A stretch of 64,000 nt of DNA from Pseudomonas sp. B28(2017). GTDB taxonomy: Bacteria > Pseudomonadota > Gammaproteobacteria > Pseudomonadales > Pseudomonadaceae. Positions within the stretch are counted from its first letter, which is position 1. Each line of letters starts with the position of its first letter. The notes below the pieces were generated by a model, which had not been told where the DNA came from, searched no databases, and saw only the letters and a list, made by a program, of their open reading frames with translations. Made by a program: the position numbers and the translations under genes. Of this stretch, positions 52,527 to 62,546 are shown piece after piece. The DNA is taken from assembly GCF_002113025.1 (NCBI RefSeq), contig NZ_NEJH01000003.1, forward strand, positions 558,001 through 622,000. The letters are read 5' to 3'.

Positions 52527-52661
52527 ACGTCGTTCTGCGACCCCATGACGCATTGCGGTCACGTCGGGGATTGTGATGTTCTCAAAAAACCATTGGATTG
52601 TTCCAGTTAAATATCAAAAGTTGTACACGATTTGTTGTTCCTGTCGGATCGGTGGTGCCTG

Positions 52662-52732
52662 CATTCGCGAGCAAGCCCGCTCCCACAAGGGCCCGCGCAA
52701 TCATTGTGGGAGCGAGCCTGCTTGCGAAGGCG
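52662..52732. repeat. REP pair (inverted)
   Basis: ATTCGCGAGCAAGCCCGCTC then TGTGGGAGCGAGCCTGCTTG with about 20 bases between. Diverged in the loop-side bases compared with other copies. Confidence 0.8.
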
Positions 52733-52810
52733 CCGGACCTGTCAGCGCAGGTTCAACCCTTGCCTATACTTGTTTTTCCAAAACAAAAAACATGACCAGA
52801 GGGCTGCGCC

Positions 52811-53329
52811 ATGGACCATCTCGTACTCACCGTTTTTGCTCCGGACAAGCCCGGGCAAGTCGAGCGCATTGCCCAATGCATTGCCGAGCACGGCGGCAAC
52901 TGGCTGGAAAGCCGCATGTCGCGCATGGCGGGACAATTCGCCGGCATTCTGCGGGTGGGCGTGCCGGCCGAGGCCTACGACGAATTGGTCGATGCCCTGC
53001 AGGGCTTGTCCGCCCAAGGCATTCGCGTGTTGGTCGCCGAAAGCAGCATCGAACAATCCTGCACCTGGAAGCCGATCGCCATGGAACTGGTGGGCAATGA
53101 TCGTCCGGGGATCGTGCGTGACATCACACGCTTGTTGAGCGAGCAGGGGGTGAACCTGGAGCGGCTGGTCACCGAAGTGCGCCCGGCACCGATGAGTAGC
53201 GAGCCGTTGTTCCATGCCGAAGCGATTCTTGCCGTCCCGCTGACATTGTCGCTGGACGTACTCCAGTCGCGCCTGGAAACCCTGGCCGACGATCTGATGG
53301 TCGAGTTGGTGCTGCGCAGTGATCCCTGA
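52811..53329 (+). CDS. GcvR-like ACT-domain regulator
   Basis: A 172-residue protein with two ACT domains in tandem. The first (about 1-80) is VLTVFAPDKPGQVERIAQCI with RMSRMAGQFAGILRVGV. The second (about 90-172) is MELVGNDRPGIVRDITRLLS with LERLVTEV. This is the layout of the glycine cleavage repressor accessory protein GcvR. It has no DNA-binding domain. It stands alone, so whether it controls the gcv genes here is inferred from the family only. Confidence 0.85.
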   Translation: MDHLVLTVFAPDKPGQVERIAQCIAEHGGNWLESRMSRMAGQFAGILRVGVPAEAYDELVDALQGLSAQGIRVLVAESSIEQSCTWKPIAMELVGNDRPGIVRDITRLLSEQGVNLERLVTEVRPAPMSSEPLFHAEAILAVPLTLSLDVLQSRLETLADDLMVELVLRSDP

Positions 53330-53360
53330 TCAGGTTATCCAAGTTAAACGTGCACCGGCC

Positions 53361-53546
53361 TGTGGATAACCTGTAGAGACACCCCGCCAGGCCACGCCGA
53401 CCGGGGTTCTACATAACTTGATCAAAAAACCAGCAGTTTCAGCCACTTGCGCACAATCGGCGGGGATCACGCTGTGGATAACCTTGGGAAGGATCGACGC
53501 AGGCCACGGGGGACGTGGCCTGCGGAATTTTGTGTGTTTTTTGATC
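53361..53546. repeat. Intergenic stretch with two DnaA boxes and a long inverted repeat
   Basis: Perfect TGTGGATAA at 53361-53369 and 53473-53481. GATCAAAAAAC (53420-53430) and GTTTTTTGATC (53536-53546) are perfect 11-base inverted arms around the second box. The right arm overlaps the rarD stop. It resembles the DnaA-box stretch at 17190-17760 in the 9-mer but not in the flanking sequence. Confidence 0.6.
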
Positions 53547-54432
53547 AGCTGCGGCGGCGCAAACTGAGCCACGCATCGACGCTGTAAACTGCCAGGCCGG
53601 CCCAGATAAACATGAACGCTACCAAGGTGCTGGACGACAGGTGCTCGCCAAACAGCAGCACCGCTTGCAACAGCACCAGTGTCGGCGCCAGGTACTGGAG
53701 AAATCCCAACGTTGTATAGGGCAAATGCCGTGCGGCGGCGTTGAAGCACACCAGCGGCACCAGGGTTACAGGCCCGGCAGCCACCAGCCACCAGGCCTCG
53801 GACGTGGTCCAGAATTCGGCCTGGGCGCTGCTGGCCGTTGGGTTGAGCAGCAACCAGCCGAGGGCAATCGGCACCAGCATCCAGGTTTCCACCACGAGCC
53901 CCGGCAGTGCCTTGACCGGTGCCTGCTTGCGAATCAGGCCATAGAAGCCGAAGGTCAGGGCCAGCACCAGCGACACCCACGGCAGACTGCCGACTTGCCA
54001 GACCTGTTGCGCCACACCCACAGCCGCCAGACCAACGGCAATCCATTGCATGCGCCGCAACCGTTCGCCGAGGATCAGCATGCCCAGCAATACGTTCACC
54101 AACGGGTTGATGTAGTAACCGAGACTGGCCTCCAGCATGCGGCCGTTGTTCACCGACCAGACGTAGGTCAGCCAGTTGGCCGCGATCAGCGCACCGCTCA
54201 AGGCAAGGATTGCCAGCCGTCGGGGGTTTTCCCGCAGCTCGCGCCACCAGCCGGGATGCTTCCAGACCAGCAGCAGCAAGGTGCCGAACAGTGCCGACCA
54301 CAGCACCCGGTGGATGATGATTTCCACGGCGGGTACGCTGGCGATGGCTTTGAAGTAGAGGGGGAAAAGCCCCCAGATGATGTAGGCACTCAGGCCTAGA
54401 ATGTACCCGCGACGCGGGTTGGCGGCTTGCAT
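53545..54432 (-). CDS. rarD: RarD-type EamA family transporter
   Basis: A 295-residue membrane protein with about ten hydrophobic helices, for example GYILGLSAYIIWGLFPLYFK, LWSALFGTLLLLVWKHPGWW and LVAFMFIWAGLAVYSVDAWL. The start RRGYILGLSAYIIWGLFPLY and SLGYYINPLVNVLLGMLILG are strongly RarD-like (DMT superfamily). RarD was linked to chloramphenicol sensitivity in E. coli; the natural substrate is unknown. Confidence 0.9.
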   Translation of the reverse strand: MQAANPRRGYILGLSAYIIWGLFPLYFKAIASVPAVEIIIHRVLWSALFGTLLLLVWKHPGWWRELRENPRRLAILALSGALIAANWLTYVWSVNNGRMLEASLGYYINPLVNVLLGMLILGERLRRMQWIAVGLAAVGVAQQVWQVGSLPWVSLVLALTFGFYGLIRKQAPVKALPGLVVETWMLVPIALGWLLLNPTASSAQAEFWTTSEAWWLVAAGPVTLVPLVCFNAAARHLPYTTLGFLQYLAPTLVLLQAVLLFGEHLSSSTLVAFMFIWAGLAVYSVDAWLSLRRRS

Positions 54433-54532
54433 GCAGAATCCTTGCTTAGGCAGCTAACAAAGAGGGGATTGTAAGGAGATTTGTCTAAGGATGTCCTGAC
54501 TGAATAGGTAGGTCATTTGTGAATACGAACAA

Positions 54533-54624
54533 CTGTGGGAGCGAGCCTGCTCGCGAAGGCGATTCCGGATTCAGCACAGCAGTGTCTGATAAACCACTAT
54601 CGCGAGCAGGCTCGCTCCCACAGG
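54533..54624. repeat. REP pair (inverted)
   Basis: ACTGTGGGAGCGAGCCTGCT and its complement enclose about 50 bases. It is located between the srkA 3' end and the rarD promoter. Confidence 0.85.
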
Positions 54625-54636
54625 GTTTCAGGTTCG

Positions 54637-55611
54637 TCAGAACAGTTTCAGGGGGGCTTCATTGAGCGCCGCCAGCTGCTCGCGCAAGGCCAACACCTGA
54701 TCACCCCAATAACGCTCGGTGCCGAACCACGGAAAACTGCGAGGAAATGCAGGATCGTCCCAGCGGCGGGCGAGCCAGGCGCTGTAATGCATCAGGCGCA
54801 AGGCGCGCAAGGGTTCGATCAAGGCCAGTTCACGCGGGTCGAAATCGTGGAATTCGTTGTAGCCATCCATCAGTTCCGACAACTGGCTCAGGCAGTCCTG
54901 GCGATCGCCAGCGAGCATCATCCAGATGTCCTGCACCGCCGGGCCCATGCGGCAGTCGTCGAGGTCGACGATATGGAACATCTCGTCGCGGCACATCATG
55001 TTGCCGGGGTGGCAGTCACCGTGCATGCGGATGTTCTGGTGCGGCGTGTTGCTGTAGGCATCTTCCACACGCTTGAGCAGATCGCGGGCCACCGACTCGT
55101 AGGCCGGCAGCAGACTGCGGGGTATGAAGTTGCCGTCGAGCAAGGTACTGAGTGAATCATGGCCAAAATTTTTCACCGCCAGTGCTTCACGGTGCTCAAA
55201 CGGCCTGGTCGAGCCGACCGCGTGCAGGCGACCGAGCAACTGGCCAAGGCGATACAGTTGATCGAGGTTGCCCGGCTCCGGTGCACGACCGCCACGGCGG
55301 GGGAACAGGGTGAAACGAAAACCGTTGTGTTCGTGCAGGGTTTCACCGTTGTGGATCAACGGTGCCACGACCGGCACCTCGCAGTTGGCGAGTTCGGCGG
55401 TGAACTGGTGCTCTTCCAGAATCGCTTCGTTGCTCCAGCGTTGCGGCCGGTAGAACTTGGCGATCAGCGGCTCGGCGTCTTCGATACCGACTTGATAGAC
55501 GCGGTTCTCGTAGCTGTTGAGCGCCAGGATGCGCGCATCGCTGAGAAAGCCGATGCTTTCAACGGCATCGAGCACGAGGTCTGGCGTAAGGGTTTCAAAC
55601 GGGTGGGCCAT
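54637..55611 (-). CDS. srkA: Stress response serine/threonine kinase
   Basis: A 324-residue aminoglycoside-phosphotransferase-fold kinase (YihE/RdoA). It starts MAHPFETLTPDLVLDAVESI. Features: LNSYENRVYQVGIEDAEPLI, lysine/ATP segment IAKFYRPQRWSNEAILEEHQ, the catalytic RMHGDCHPGNMMC, and metal-binding IVDLDDCRMGPAVQDIWMML. It is full length. The E. coli protein counters stress-induced death via phosphorylation. Confidence 0.92.
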   Translation of the reverse strand: MAHPFETLTPDLVLDAVESIGFLSDARILALNSYENRVYQVGIEDAEPLIAKFYRPQRWSNEAILEEHQFTAELANCEVPVVAPLIHNGETLHEHNGFRFTLFPRRGGRAPEPGNLDQLYRLGQLLGRLHAVGSTRPFEHREALAVKNFGHDSLSTLLDGNFIPRSLLPAYESVARDLLKRVEDAYSNTPHQNIRMHGDCHPGNMMCRDEMFHIVDLDDCRMGPAVQDIWMMLAGDRQDCLSQLSELMDGYNEFHDFDPRELALIEPLRALRLMHYSAWLARRWDDPAFPRSFPWFGTERYWGDQVLALREQLAALNEAPLKLF

Positions 55612-55697
55612 GCTGACTCCTGCGCGCAGCAGGCTGCTGCGTCCGGCCAGGCATGGTAGCGCAGACGGGCGCAGTTAGGTTGTGGCTGTGCTGATGC

Positions 55698-55790
55698 CAT
55701 CGCGAGCAGGCTCGCTCCCACAAGGGATATTCGGTGTGCTGTGGCACACAGATGTTTTCCTGTGGGAGCGAGCTTGCTCGCGAAGAGGGC
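55698..55790. repeat. REP pair (inverted)
   Basis: CCATCGCGAGCAGGCTCGCT and CCTGTGGGAGCGAGCTTGCT with about 35 bases between, placed between srkA and the phosphatase gene. Confidence 0.85.
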
Positions 55791-55793
55791 CTG

Positions 55794-57695
55794 TCAGGCG
55801 CCGACGATCCCGCCGTCTTCCCGGGTAATCGCCATCACCGATGAGCGCGGCTTGCCGTTGGGCAGATGCTCAGGGAAGGTCGAACCGCCGTTTTCGCCCG
55901 GGTGCTGGATCCCGACAAACAGGGTTTTCTGGTCCGGCGAGAAGCTGATCCCGGTCACCTCGCAGCCTACCGGGCCGACCATGAAGCGGCGAATCTCGCC
56001 GGTCGCCGGATCCGCGCAGAGCATCTGGTTATTGCCCATTCCGGCAAAATCACCGGCGTTGCTCACATCACCGTCAGTCAGGATCCACAGGCGTCCGGCC
56101 TTGTCGAAGCCCAGGCCGTCCGGGCTGTTGAACATGTTCTGCGGCGTGATGTTCGACGAGCCGGCCTTTGGTGTACCGGCATGTGCGCCCGGGTTGCCGG
56201 CCACCACAAACAGGTCCCAGGCAAAGGTGTGCGAAGCGTGATCGTCGCGCTCGGTGCGCCAGCGCAGGATCTGGCCGTAGACGTTCTTCTCGCGCGGGTT
56301 CGGTCCGCCCACCGGTTGCCCGTCTTCGCCGCGTTTGGCGTTGTTGGTCAGCGTGCAGTAAACCTGGCCATCCTTGGGGCTGACCACGATCCATTCCGGG
56401 CGGTCCATGCGCGTGGCTTTCACCACACTGGCGGCGAGACGGGCGTGGATCAGCACTTCGGCCTGATCGGCAAAGCCGCTGCTGGCGTCGATACCGTTTT
56501 TGCCGTGGGTCAGTTCGATCCATTCACCCTGGCCTTTCGGGTGATCGGCGTTGCCGTCCCCCGCATCGAAACGCGCCACGTACAGGGTGCCGTGATCGAG
56601 AATGTCGCGGTTGGCCTTGGGGTTCTTGTGGTCGATCCTGTCGCGGCTGACGAATTTGTAGATGAACTCACCGCGCTCATCGTCGCCCATGTACACCACG
56701 GCATGACCATCGCCGGTTTCAGCCAGGGCGGCGTTTTCGTGCTTGAAGCGCCCCAGGGCCGTGCGTTTGACTGGCGTCGATTTCGGATCGAACGGATCGA
56801 TCTCCACCACCCAGCCGTGACGGTTGAGCTCGTTGGGGTTCTTGGCCAGGTCGAAGCGCTCGTCGTGCTGGTGCCAGTTGATCTCTTTGCTGGTCGCCAC
56901 CGCGCCGTAGCGTTTTTGCGCCGGGTCGAATTTTTGCTCCGCGTTGCTGCTGCCGAAACAGTCGGTAAAGTTCTCTTCACAGGTCAGATAGGTGCCCCAC
57001 GGCGTCTTGCCATTAGCGCAATTCTGGAAGGTGCCGAGCACGTTCTTGCCGTGGGGATCGGCACTGGTTTTCAACAGGGCATGGCCGGCGGCCGGGCCGC
57101 TCATGCTGATCGGGGCGTTGCCGTGAATGCGGCGGTTGTAGCGTGAGCCCTGGACGAATTGCCATTGGCCGTTCTTGCGCTGCACTTCAATCACCGACAC
57201 ACCTTCGCAGGCCAGCGCCTTGCGCACTTCTTCCGCCGATTGCGGCATGCCGCCGTGAGCGTAGAGGTAGCGGTAGTTGGTGTATTCGTTGTTGATCGCC
57301 ATCAGCGCCCGGTCTTTTTCGCCTGGGAATTCGAACAGGCTCATGCCGTCGTTGTTGTCGCCGAACTGGGCTTCCTGATGTTCGGCACTGCCGTTGCCGC
57401 TCGGGTCGAACGCCGGGCCATCCTTGTGCAGAGGCTGTCCCCAACTGATCAGCACCGAGGACTTGTAGCCCGGTGGCAGGGTGATTGCGTCGCTGGTGGC
57501 GGCGGGAATGCTGTCGAAGCCCAGCAACTGGCTGTTACCGGCGCTGACACTGGCAGCCATCACACTGCGGCTCAGCAGGTTGCCGCCGAGGAACATCGCG
57601 GCGCCGCACAGGGCACCTGCGCTGATGAAACCGCGACGACTGAGGCCGACCATGGTTTCGAGGTCGGTGGACTGGTTTTCTTCTAATAGGCTCAT
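55794..57695 (-). CDS. PhoX-type phosphatase (DUF839), Tat-exported
   Basis: A 633-residue protein of the PhoX family (calcium/iron alkaline phosphatase-like). The N-terminus has a twin-arginine signal, LSRRGFISAGALCGAAMFLG. Family features include NNDGMSLFEFPGEKDRALMA, NEYTNYRYLYAHGGMPQSAE, TPWGTYLTCEENFTDCFGSS, WILTDGDVSNAGDFAGMGNN and FVGIQHPGENGGSTFP. Export folded to the periplasm is expected, with release of phosphate from organic esters. No Pho box was recognised by eye. Confidence 0.88.
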   Translation of the reverse strand: MSLLEENQSTDLETMVGLSRRGFISAGALCGAAMFLGGNLLSRSVMAASVSAGNSQLLGFDSIPAATSDAITLPPGYKSSVLISWGQPLHKDGPAFDPSGNGSAEHQEAQFGDNNDGMSLFEFPGEKDRALMAINNEYTNYRYLYAHGGMPQSAEEVRKALACEGVSVIEVQRKNGQWQFVQGSRYNRRIHGNAPISMSGPAAGHALLKTSADPHGKNVLGTFQNCANGKTPWGTYLTCEENFTDCFGSSNAEQKFDPAQKRYGAVATSKEINWHQHDERFDLAKNPNELNRHGWVVEIDPFDPKSTPVKRTALGRFKHENAALAETGDGHAVVYMGDDERGEFIYKFVSRDRIDHKNPKANRDILDHGTLYVARFDAGDGNADHPKGQGEWIELTHGKNGIDASSGFADQAEVLIHARLAASVVKATRMDRPEWIVVSPKDGQVYCTLTNNAKRGEDGQPVGGPNPREKNVYGQILRWRTERDDHASHTFAWDLFVVAGNPGAHAGTPKAGSSNITPQNMFNSPDGLGFDKAGRLWILTDGDVSNAGDFAGMGNNQMLCADPATGEIRRFMVGPVGCEVTGISFSPDQKTLFVGIQHPGENGGSTFPEHLPNGKPRSSVMAITREDGGIVGA

Positions 57696-57761
57696 TTCAG
57701 GCTCCCTGCGGTTTTGCAGACACCATAATGATGAGTAATGAACCTTTTGTTGCAGTTCTGT

Positions 57762-58526
57762 TTAAAGCGGTGTGCCCAGAAGAACTTTGGACGGCGAAAA
57801 CTCCACGCGCACCGGCTTGCCACACGTCAGCCCCAATGCCTGCAGATGCCCCGGTTCGTCCAGGGCGCACAGTGTCAGGCCGTTGGGCAGGGTGATGCGC
57901 ACTTCGCTGGGGCCATCGTCGGCGTCGAGAATCTTTTCGATGGTGCCTTTCAGGCAATTGTTTCCATGGGTTTCAGCGGAATCGATTCCCAGCACATCGA
58001 GCCAGCCGGCCTTGATCAACGCTACGACTTCAGTGCCGATTTGCAACTCCAGGCGCTCGGTACTGTCGTGGGTGATTTGCGCGTCGATGATCACACCTTC
58101 GGCGACTTCGAGGCGAATCAGGTCGTTGCGTCCCTGAGGCTCGATCGCCGCCACCTTGCCGTGCAACTGATTGCGCGCGCTGGTGCGCAGCATCAAACGC
58201 CCGAGCAGGTCGAGGTCGCTCGCGTCTTCAGCGGCTTCCAGCACTTGAGCCTGTAAGGCTTGCAGCTTCTGGTACAGCCGCAACACGCGCTCGCCTTCGT
58301 TGGACAGGCGGGCCCCGCCGCCGCCCTTGCCACCGACAATCCGCTCCACCAGCGGCTTCTGCGCCAGGTTGTTCAGTTCATCGATCGCATCCCAGGCGGC
58401 CTTGTAGCTCAAGCCCGCGCTCTTTGCGGCGCGGGTGATCGAGCCTTGCTCGGCGATGTGCTGCAGCAAGGCGATGCGCTGCGGACGGCGGACAATGTGC
58501 TGGGACAACAAGGTGGGCAAAGACAT
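57762..58526 (-). CDS. ModE-like molybdate-responsive regulator
   Basis: A 254-residue protein. The N-terminal winged helix (about 15-115) reads IALLQHIAEQGSITRAAKSA and GLSYKAAWDAIDELNNLAQK, with the G-rich GGKGGGGARLSNEGERVLRL. Two C-terminal molybdate-binding TOBE/MOP units follow (LMLRTSARNQLHGKVAAIEP; GNNCLKGTIEKILDADDGPS). This is the ModE architecture. No mod transporter genes lie nearby, so its target here is unknown. Confidence 0.87.
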   Translation of the reverse strand: MSLPTLLSQHIVRRPQRIALLQHIAEQGSITRAAKSAGLSYKAAWDAIDELNNLAQKPLVERIVGGKGGGGARLSNEGERVLRLYQKLQALQAQVLEAAEDASDLDLLGRLMLRTSARNQLHGKVAAIEPQGRNDLIRLEVAEGVIIDAQITHDSTERLELQIGTEVVALIKAGWLDVLGIDSAETHGNNCLKGTIEKILDADDGPSEVRITLPNGLTLCALDEPGHLQALGLTCGKPVRVEFSPSKVLLGTPL

Positions 58527-58589
58527 GGCGAATCGCTTTGGGTGGTGACGATGGTGAGGACGTTGGCCGCTTGGGCCGCGCGAGTCAAG

Positions 58590-59330
58590 TCAGGGTGTCT
58601 CGCCGGGTTTTGGCGTGCGTGCCAGGCAATAGACGTCGACCCTCGCCGCACCGGCGTCCATCAGCAGACGAGCCAGGGCCTGGGCCGTGGCACCGGTGGT
58701 CAGTACGTCGTCGACCAGTGCCAGGTGCTGGCCTTTGACGACGGCGCCGGGTGCCAGGGCGAATGCGTTGCGCAGGTTCTTTCGGCGGGCTTCGGCATTC
58801 AAGGCCTGCTGGGCGTCGGTGTCCTGGGGTCGTAGCAGCAGCCGTTCATCGCAAGGAATATCGAGACTGGCACTCAACCAGTGAGCCAGCATTGTCGCCT
58901 GATTGAATCCGCGCTGACGCAGACGTCGACTGGCCAGTGGCACCGGGATCAGTGCATGGGGTCGCTGCAGATCGTCTTCGAGGCGATGTTGCAGGCATTG
59001 AACGAGAAGTTCGGCGAGTAGGTGACCAAGCGGCCACTTTGCGTTGTGTTTGAAACGGGTGATCAGGCTGTCTATCGGAAAGCTGTAGGTCCAGGGGGCA
59101 ATCACTTGTTCGAAGGCCGGTGGCTGCTTCAAGCAATGACCGCAAGTCAGCCCTGCTGCTGGCAGGGGCAGCGCGCAGGTCAGGCAGTGATCGCCGAGCC
59201 AGGGCAGCTCGGTCTCACAGGCCATGCAGATGGGCAGGGTGCTGTCGGCGATTTCATCGCAGAGCAAACAGTGTTGTTTGTTTTTTAACCAGATGTAAAC
59301 CTGGCCTTTGTATCGTGGTTGACAGCGCAT
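58590..59330 (-). CDS. ComF family phosphoribosyltransferase-like protein
   Basis: A 246-residue protein. The N-terminus has a cysteine-rich zinc segment (HCLLCDEIADSTLPICMACE; HCLTCALPLPAAGLTCGHCL). The phosphoribosyltransferase domain has the PRPP motif HLALVDDVLTTGATAQALAR. ComF proteins help DNA uptake in naturally transformable bacteria; GntX in E. coli is related. It is divergent from bioB. The first codons (MRCQPRYKGQVY) may lie upstream of the true start. Confidence 0.88.
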   Translation of the reverse strand: MRCQPRYKGQVYIWLKNKQHCLLCDEIADSTLPICMACETELPWLGDHCLTCALPLPAAGLTCGHCLKQPPAFEQVIAPWTYSFPIDSLITRFKHNAKWPLGHLLAELLVQCLQHRLEDDLQRPHALIPVPLASRRLRQRGFNQATMLAHWLSASLDIPCDERLLLRPQDTDAQQALNAEARRKNLRNAFALAPGAVVKGQHLALVDDVLTTGATAQALARLLMDAGAARVDVYCLARTPKPGETP

Positions 59331-59421
59331 CGCTCTTCCTTAAATATGCCGAACATCCGTGTCGCGCCTGTGGGTATTCCATGCCCCGGTCGCCAGCCAA
59401 GCATAAATCAAGGAATCGCCC

Positions 59422-60477
59422 ATGAGCGCCAGCACCACTGCAACCCTGCGTCATGACTGGACTTTGGCCGAAGTCAAAGCACTCTTCGTTCAGCCATTCA
59501 ACGACCTGCTGTTCCAGGCGCAGACGGTGCACCGCGCGCATTTCGACGCCAACCGTGTCCAGGTGTCGACCCTGTTGTCGATCAAGACCGGCGCCTGCCC
59601 GGAAGATTGCAAATATTGTCCGCAGTCCGGTCACTACAACACCGGCCTGGAAAAAGAAAAACTGATGGAAGTGCAGAAGGTCCTCGAGGAGGCCGCTCGC
59701 GCCAAGGCCATCGGTTCGACCCGTTTCTGCATGGGCGCGGCGTGGAAGCACCCGTCGGCCAAGGACATGCCTTATGTACTGAAGATGGTCGAAGGCGTGA
59801 AAGCCCTGGGCCTGGAAACCTGCATGACCCTCGGTCGCCTGGATCAGGAGCAGACCGAAGCGCTGGCCAAGGCCGGCCTCGACTACTACAACCACAACCT
59901 CGATACATCGCCGGAGTTCTACGGCAGCATCATCACCACCCGCACCTACAGCGAGCGCTTGCAAACCCTGGCCTATGTGCGTGACTCGGGGATGAAGATC
60001 TGCTCCGGCGGCATTCTGGGTATGGGCGAGTCGCTGGACGATCGCGCCAACCTGCTGATCCAGCTGGCCAACCTGCCGGAGCATCCGGAATCGGTGCCAA
60101 TCAACATGCTGGTAAAAGTGGCCGGTACGCCGCTGGAAAATGCCGACGACGTCGACCCGTTCGACTTCATCCGCATGCTCGCGGTTGCCCGCATCCTGAT
60201 GCCGCAATCCCACGTGCGCCTGTCCGCCGGCCGCGAAGCCATGAACGAACAGATGCAGGCCCTGGCGTTCTTTGCCGGTGCCAACTCGATTTTCTACGGC
60301 GAAAAGCTGCTGACCACCGCCAACCCGCAGGCCGACAAGGACATGCAACTGTTCTCGCGTCTGGGCATCCTGCCGGAAGCCCGCGAAGAGCACGCCGATG
60401 AAGTGCATCAGGCGGCTATCGAGCAGGCGCTGGTGGAGCAGAAGAGCAGCGAGCAGTTCTATAACGCGGCTGTTTAA
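59422..60477 (+). CDS. bioB: Biotin synthase
   Basis: A 351-residue radical SAM enzyme that inserts sulfur into dethiobiotin. The 4Fe-4S motif is in [20 protein letters not shown] (C-x3-C-x2-C). Other family stretches are [40 protein letters not shown] and [20 protein letters not shown]. It is first in bioB-F-H-C-D; a REP pair separates it from bioF. Confidence 0.97.
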   Translation: MSASTTATLRHDWTLAEVKALFVQPFNDLLFQAQTVHRAHFDANRVQVSTLLSIKTGACPEDCKYCPQSGHYNTGLEKEKLMEVQKVLEEAARAKAIGSTRFCMGAAWKHPSAKDMPYVLKMVEGVKALGLETCMTLGRLDQEQTEALAKAGLDYYNHNLDTSPEFYGSIITTRTYSERLQTLAYVRDSGMKICSGGILGMGESLDDRANLLIQLANLPEHPESVPINMLVKVAGTPLENADDVDPFDFIRMLAVARILMPQSHVRLSAGREAMNEQMQALAFFAGANSIFYGEKLLTTANPQADKDMQLFSRLGILPEAREEHADEVHQAAIEQALVEQKSSEQFYNAAV

Positions 60478-60510
60478 TCGCCACCATTGACCTGATTGGA
60501 ATGCAAAAAA

Positions 60511-60602
60511 CTGTGGGAGCGAGCCTGCTCGCGAAAGCGATCTAACAGTCGACATTTTTGTTGAGTGTGAAACCCTCTTCGCGAGCAGGCTCGCTCCCAC
60601 AA
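60511..60602. repeat. REP pair between bioB and bioF
   Basis: CTGTGGGAGCGAGCCTGCTC and TTCGCGAGCAGGCTCGCTCC enclose about 45 bases. It can form an intercistronic hairpin in the biotin operon. Confidence 0.85.
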
Positions 60603-60643
60603 GGTACTCCGATCGCTTCTGAATTCTGATCCGCGAGGCCTGC

Positions 60644-61822
60644 ATGTCTTTCGATCTCGCCGCACGCCTTGCTGCCCGTCGTGCCGAAAACCTCTACCGC
60701 CAGCGCCCGCTGCTCGAAAGCCCGCAGGGGCCGCAAGTGGTGGTCGATGGCCAGCCGTTGCTGGCGTTCTGCAACAACGACTACCTGGGCCTGGCTAATC
60801 ACCCGCAAGTGATCGAAGCCTGGCGCGCAGGCGCTTCGAAGTGGGGTGTGGGTGGAGGGGCGTCACATTTGGTCATCGGCCATAGCGCTCCGCATCATGC
60901 CCTGGAAGAAGCGCTGGCCGACCTGACCGGTCGCCCGCGCGCGTTGCTGTTCACCACCGGTTACATGGCCAATCTCGGCGCGGTCACGGCACTGGTGGGG
61001 CAGGGTGATACGGTGCTCGAAGACCGGCTCAACCATGCGTCGCTGCTCGACGCAGGGCTGTTGTCCGGCGCGCGGTTCAATCGTTATCTGCACAACGACC
61101 CGGTGAGTCTGGCCAAACGCCTGGAAAAAGCCACCGGCAATACGCTGGTGGTCACCGATGGCGTGTTCAGCATGGACGGTGATATCGCCGACTTGCCAGC
61201 GCTTGCTCGAGAGGCCAAGGCCAAGGGTGCCTGGTTGATGGTTGACGATGCCCATGGTTTTGGACCGCTGGGTGCCAACGGTGGCGGCATCGTCGAACAT
61301 TTCGGTTTGAGCCAGGATGACGTTCCGGTGTTGGTCGGCACTCTCGGCAAAGCGTTCGGTACGGCGGGTGCCTTTGTGGCTGGCAGCGAAGAGCTGATCG
61401 AGAGTCTTATCCAGTTCGCCCGCCCCTACATCTACACCACCAGCCAGCCACCTGCGCTGGCCTGTGCCACGTTGAAAAGCCTGGAGCTGCTGCGCAGCGA
61501 ACATTGGCGTCGCGAGCATTTGCAGACGCTGATCCGCCAGTTCCGCCACGGCGCCGAACAGATTGGCCTGGAACTCATGGACAGCTTCACGCCGATCCAG
61601 CCGATCATGATCGGTGACGCGGGGCGCGCGGTGCGTCTTTCGCAAATGCTGCGCGAACGCGGGCTGATGGTGACCGCGATTCGCCCGCCGACCGTACCCG
61701 CCGGCAGCGCCCGACTTCGGGTCACGCTGACGGCTGCCCACAGTGAGGCCCAGGTACAGCTATTGTTGAATGGACTGGCCGATTGTTTTCAACGACTGAA
61801 GCCGGAGCCAAGCCATGCGTGA
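60644..61822 (+). CDS. bioF: 8-amino-7-oxononanoate synthase
   Basis: A 392-residue PLP enzyme that condenses pimeloyl-ACP (or -CoA) with alanine. Motifs: [60 protein letters not shown], and the PLP lysine in [18 protein letters not shown]. It overlaps bioH by 8 bases. Confidence 0.96.
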   Translation: MSFDLAARLAARRAENLYRQRPLLESPQGPQVVVDGQPLLAFCNNDYLGLANHPQVIEAWRAGASKWGVGGGASHLVIGHSAPHHALEEALADLTGRPRALLFTTGYMANLGAVTALVGQGDTVLEDRLNHASLLDAGLLSGARFNRYLHNDPVSLAKRLEKATGNTLVVTDGVFSMDGDIADLPALAREAKAKGAWLMVDDAHGFGPLGANGGGIVEHFGLSQDDVPVLVGTLGKAFGTAGAFVAGSEELIESLIQFARPYIYTTSQPPALACATLKSLELLRSEHWRREHLQTLIRQFRHGAEQIGLELMDSFTPIQPIMIGDAGRAVRLSQMLRERGLMVTAIRPPTVPAGSARLRVTLTAAHSEAQVQLLLNGLADCFQRLKPEPSHA

Positions 61823-62546
61823 TCGTCTGATTCTGCTGCCCGGCTGGGGCCTTGGCGTTTCACCGCTGGAGCCTTTGGCGGCGGCCTTGCGCGGCCTGGA
61901 TGAACACCTGCATGTCGAGATCGAGCCGTTGCCGGAACTGGAGTCGAGCGATCTTGAAGAGTGGCTCGATGAGCTTGATTCGACGCTACCGCAAGACGCC
62001 TGGCTTGGCGGTTGGTCCTTGGGCGGCATGCTCGCCTGCGAGTTGGCGGCCCGGCGCGCGGATCGCTGCTGCGGTGTGTTCACCCTGGCCAGCAACGCTT
62101 CTTTTGTCGCTCATGAACAATGGGCGAGCGCCATGCCCCAGGAAACCTTCAATGCGTTTCTGGCGGGCTGTGAAGCCGATCCGCGCACGACGTTGAAACG
62201 CTTTTCTCTGCTCTGCGCCCAAGGCGCCGAAGACCCGCGCGGATTGTCGCGGTTGTTGCTCGGTGGCGCACCGAACACCGCCGCGCCGGTGCTGCTCAGT
62301 GGTCTGCAAGTGCTCGCGCAGCTGGATACACGACAGGCACTGCAGTCGTTCCGCGGTCCGCAATTGCATCTGTTCGCCGGCCATGACGGGCTGGTGCCAG
62401 CGCAAGCAGCGGGGGAGTTGTTGGCATTGCTGCCGGATGTTGAAATCGGTCTGATTGAACAGGCCAGCCACGCGTTTCTCCTGGAAGACCCCCACGGTGT
62501 GGCGGGGGCGATTCAGGCCTTTTTGCATGAGTGCGGCGATGACTGA
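61815..62546 (+). CDS. bioH: Pimeloyl-ACP methyl ester carboxylesterase
   Basis: A 243-residue alpha/beta hydrolase that frees the pimeloyl chain from its methyl ester. The nucleophile is in [20 protein letters not shown] (G-x-S-x-G), Asp in [16 protein letters not shown] and His in [13 protein letters not shown]. It overlaps bioF and bioC, so the three are coupled. Confidence 0.93.
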   Translation: MRDRLILLPGWGLGVSPLEPLAAALRGLDEHLHVEIEPLPELESSDLEEWLDELDSTLPQDAWLGGWSLGGMLACELAARRADRCCGVFTLASNASFVAHEQWASAMPQETFNAFLAGCEADPRTTLKRFSLLCAQGAEDPRGLSRLLLGGAPNTAAPVLLSGLQVLAQLDTRQALQSFRGPQLHLFAGHDGLVPAQAAGELLALLPDVEIGLIEQASHAFLLEDPHGVAGAIQAFLHECGDD

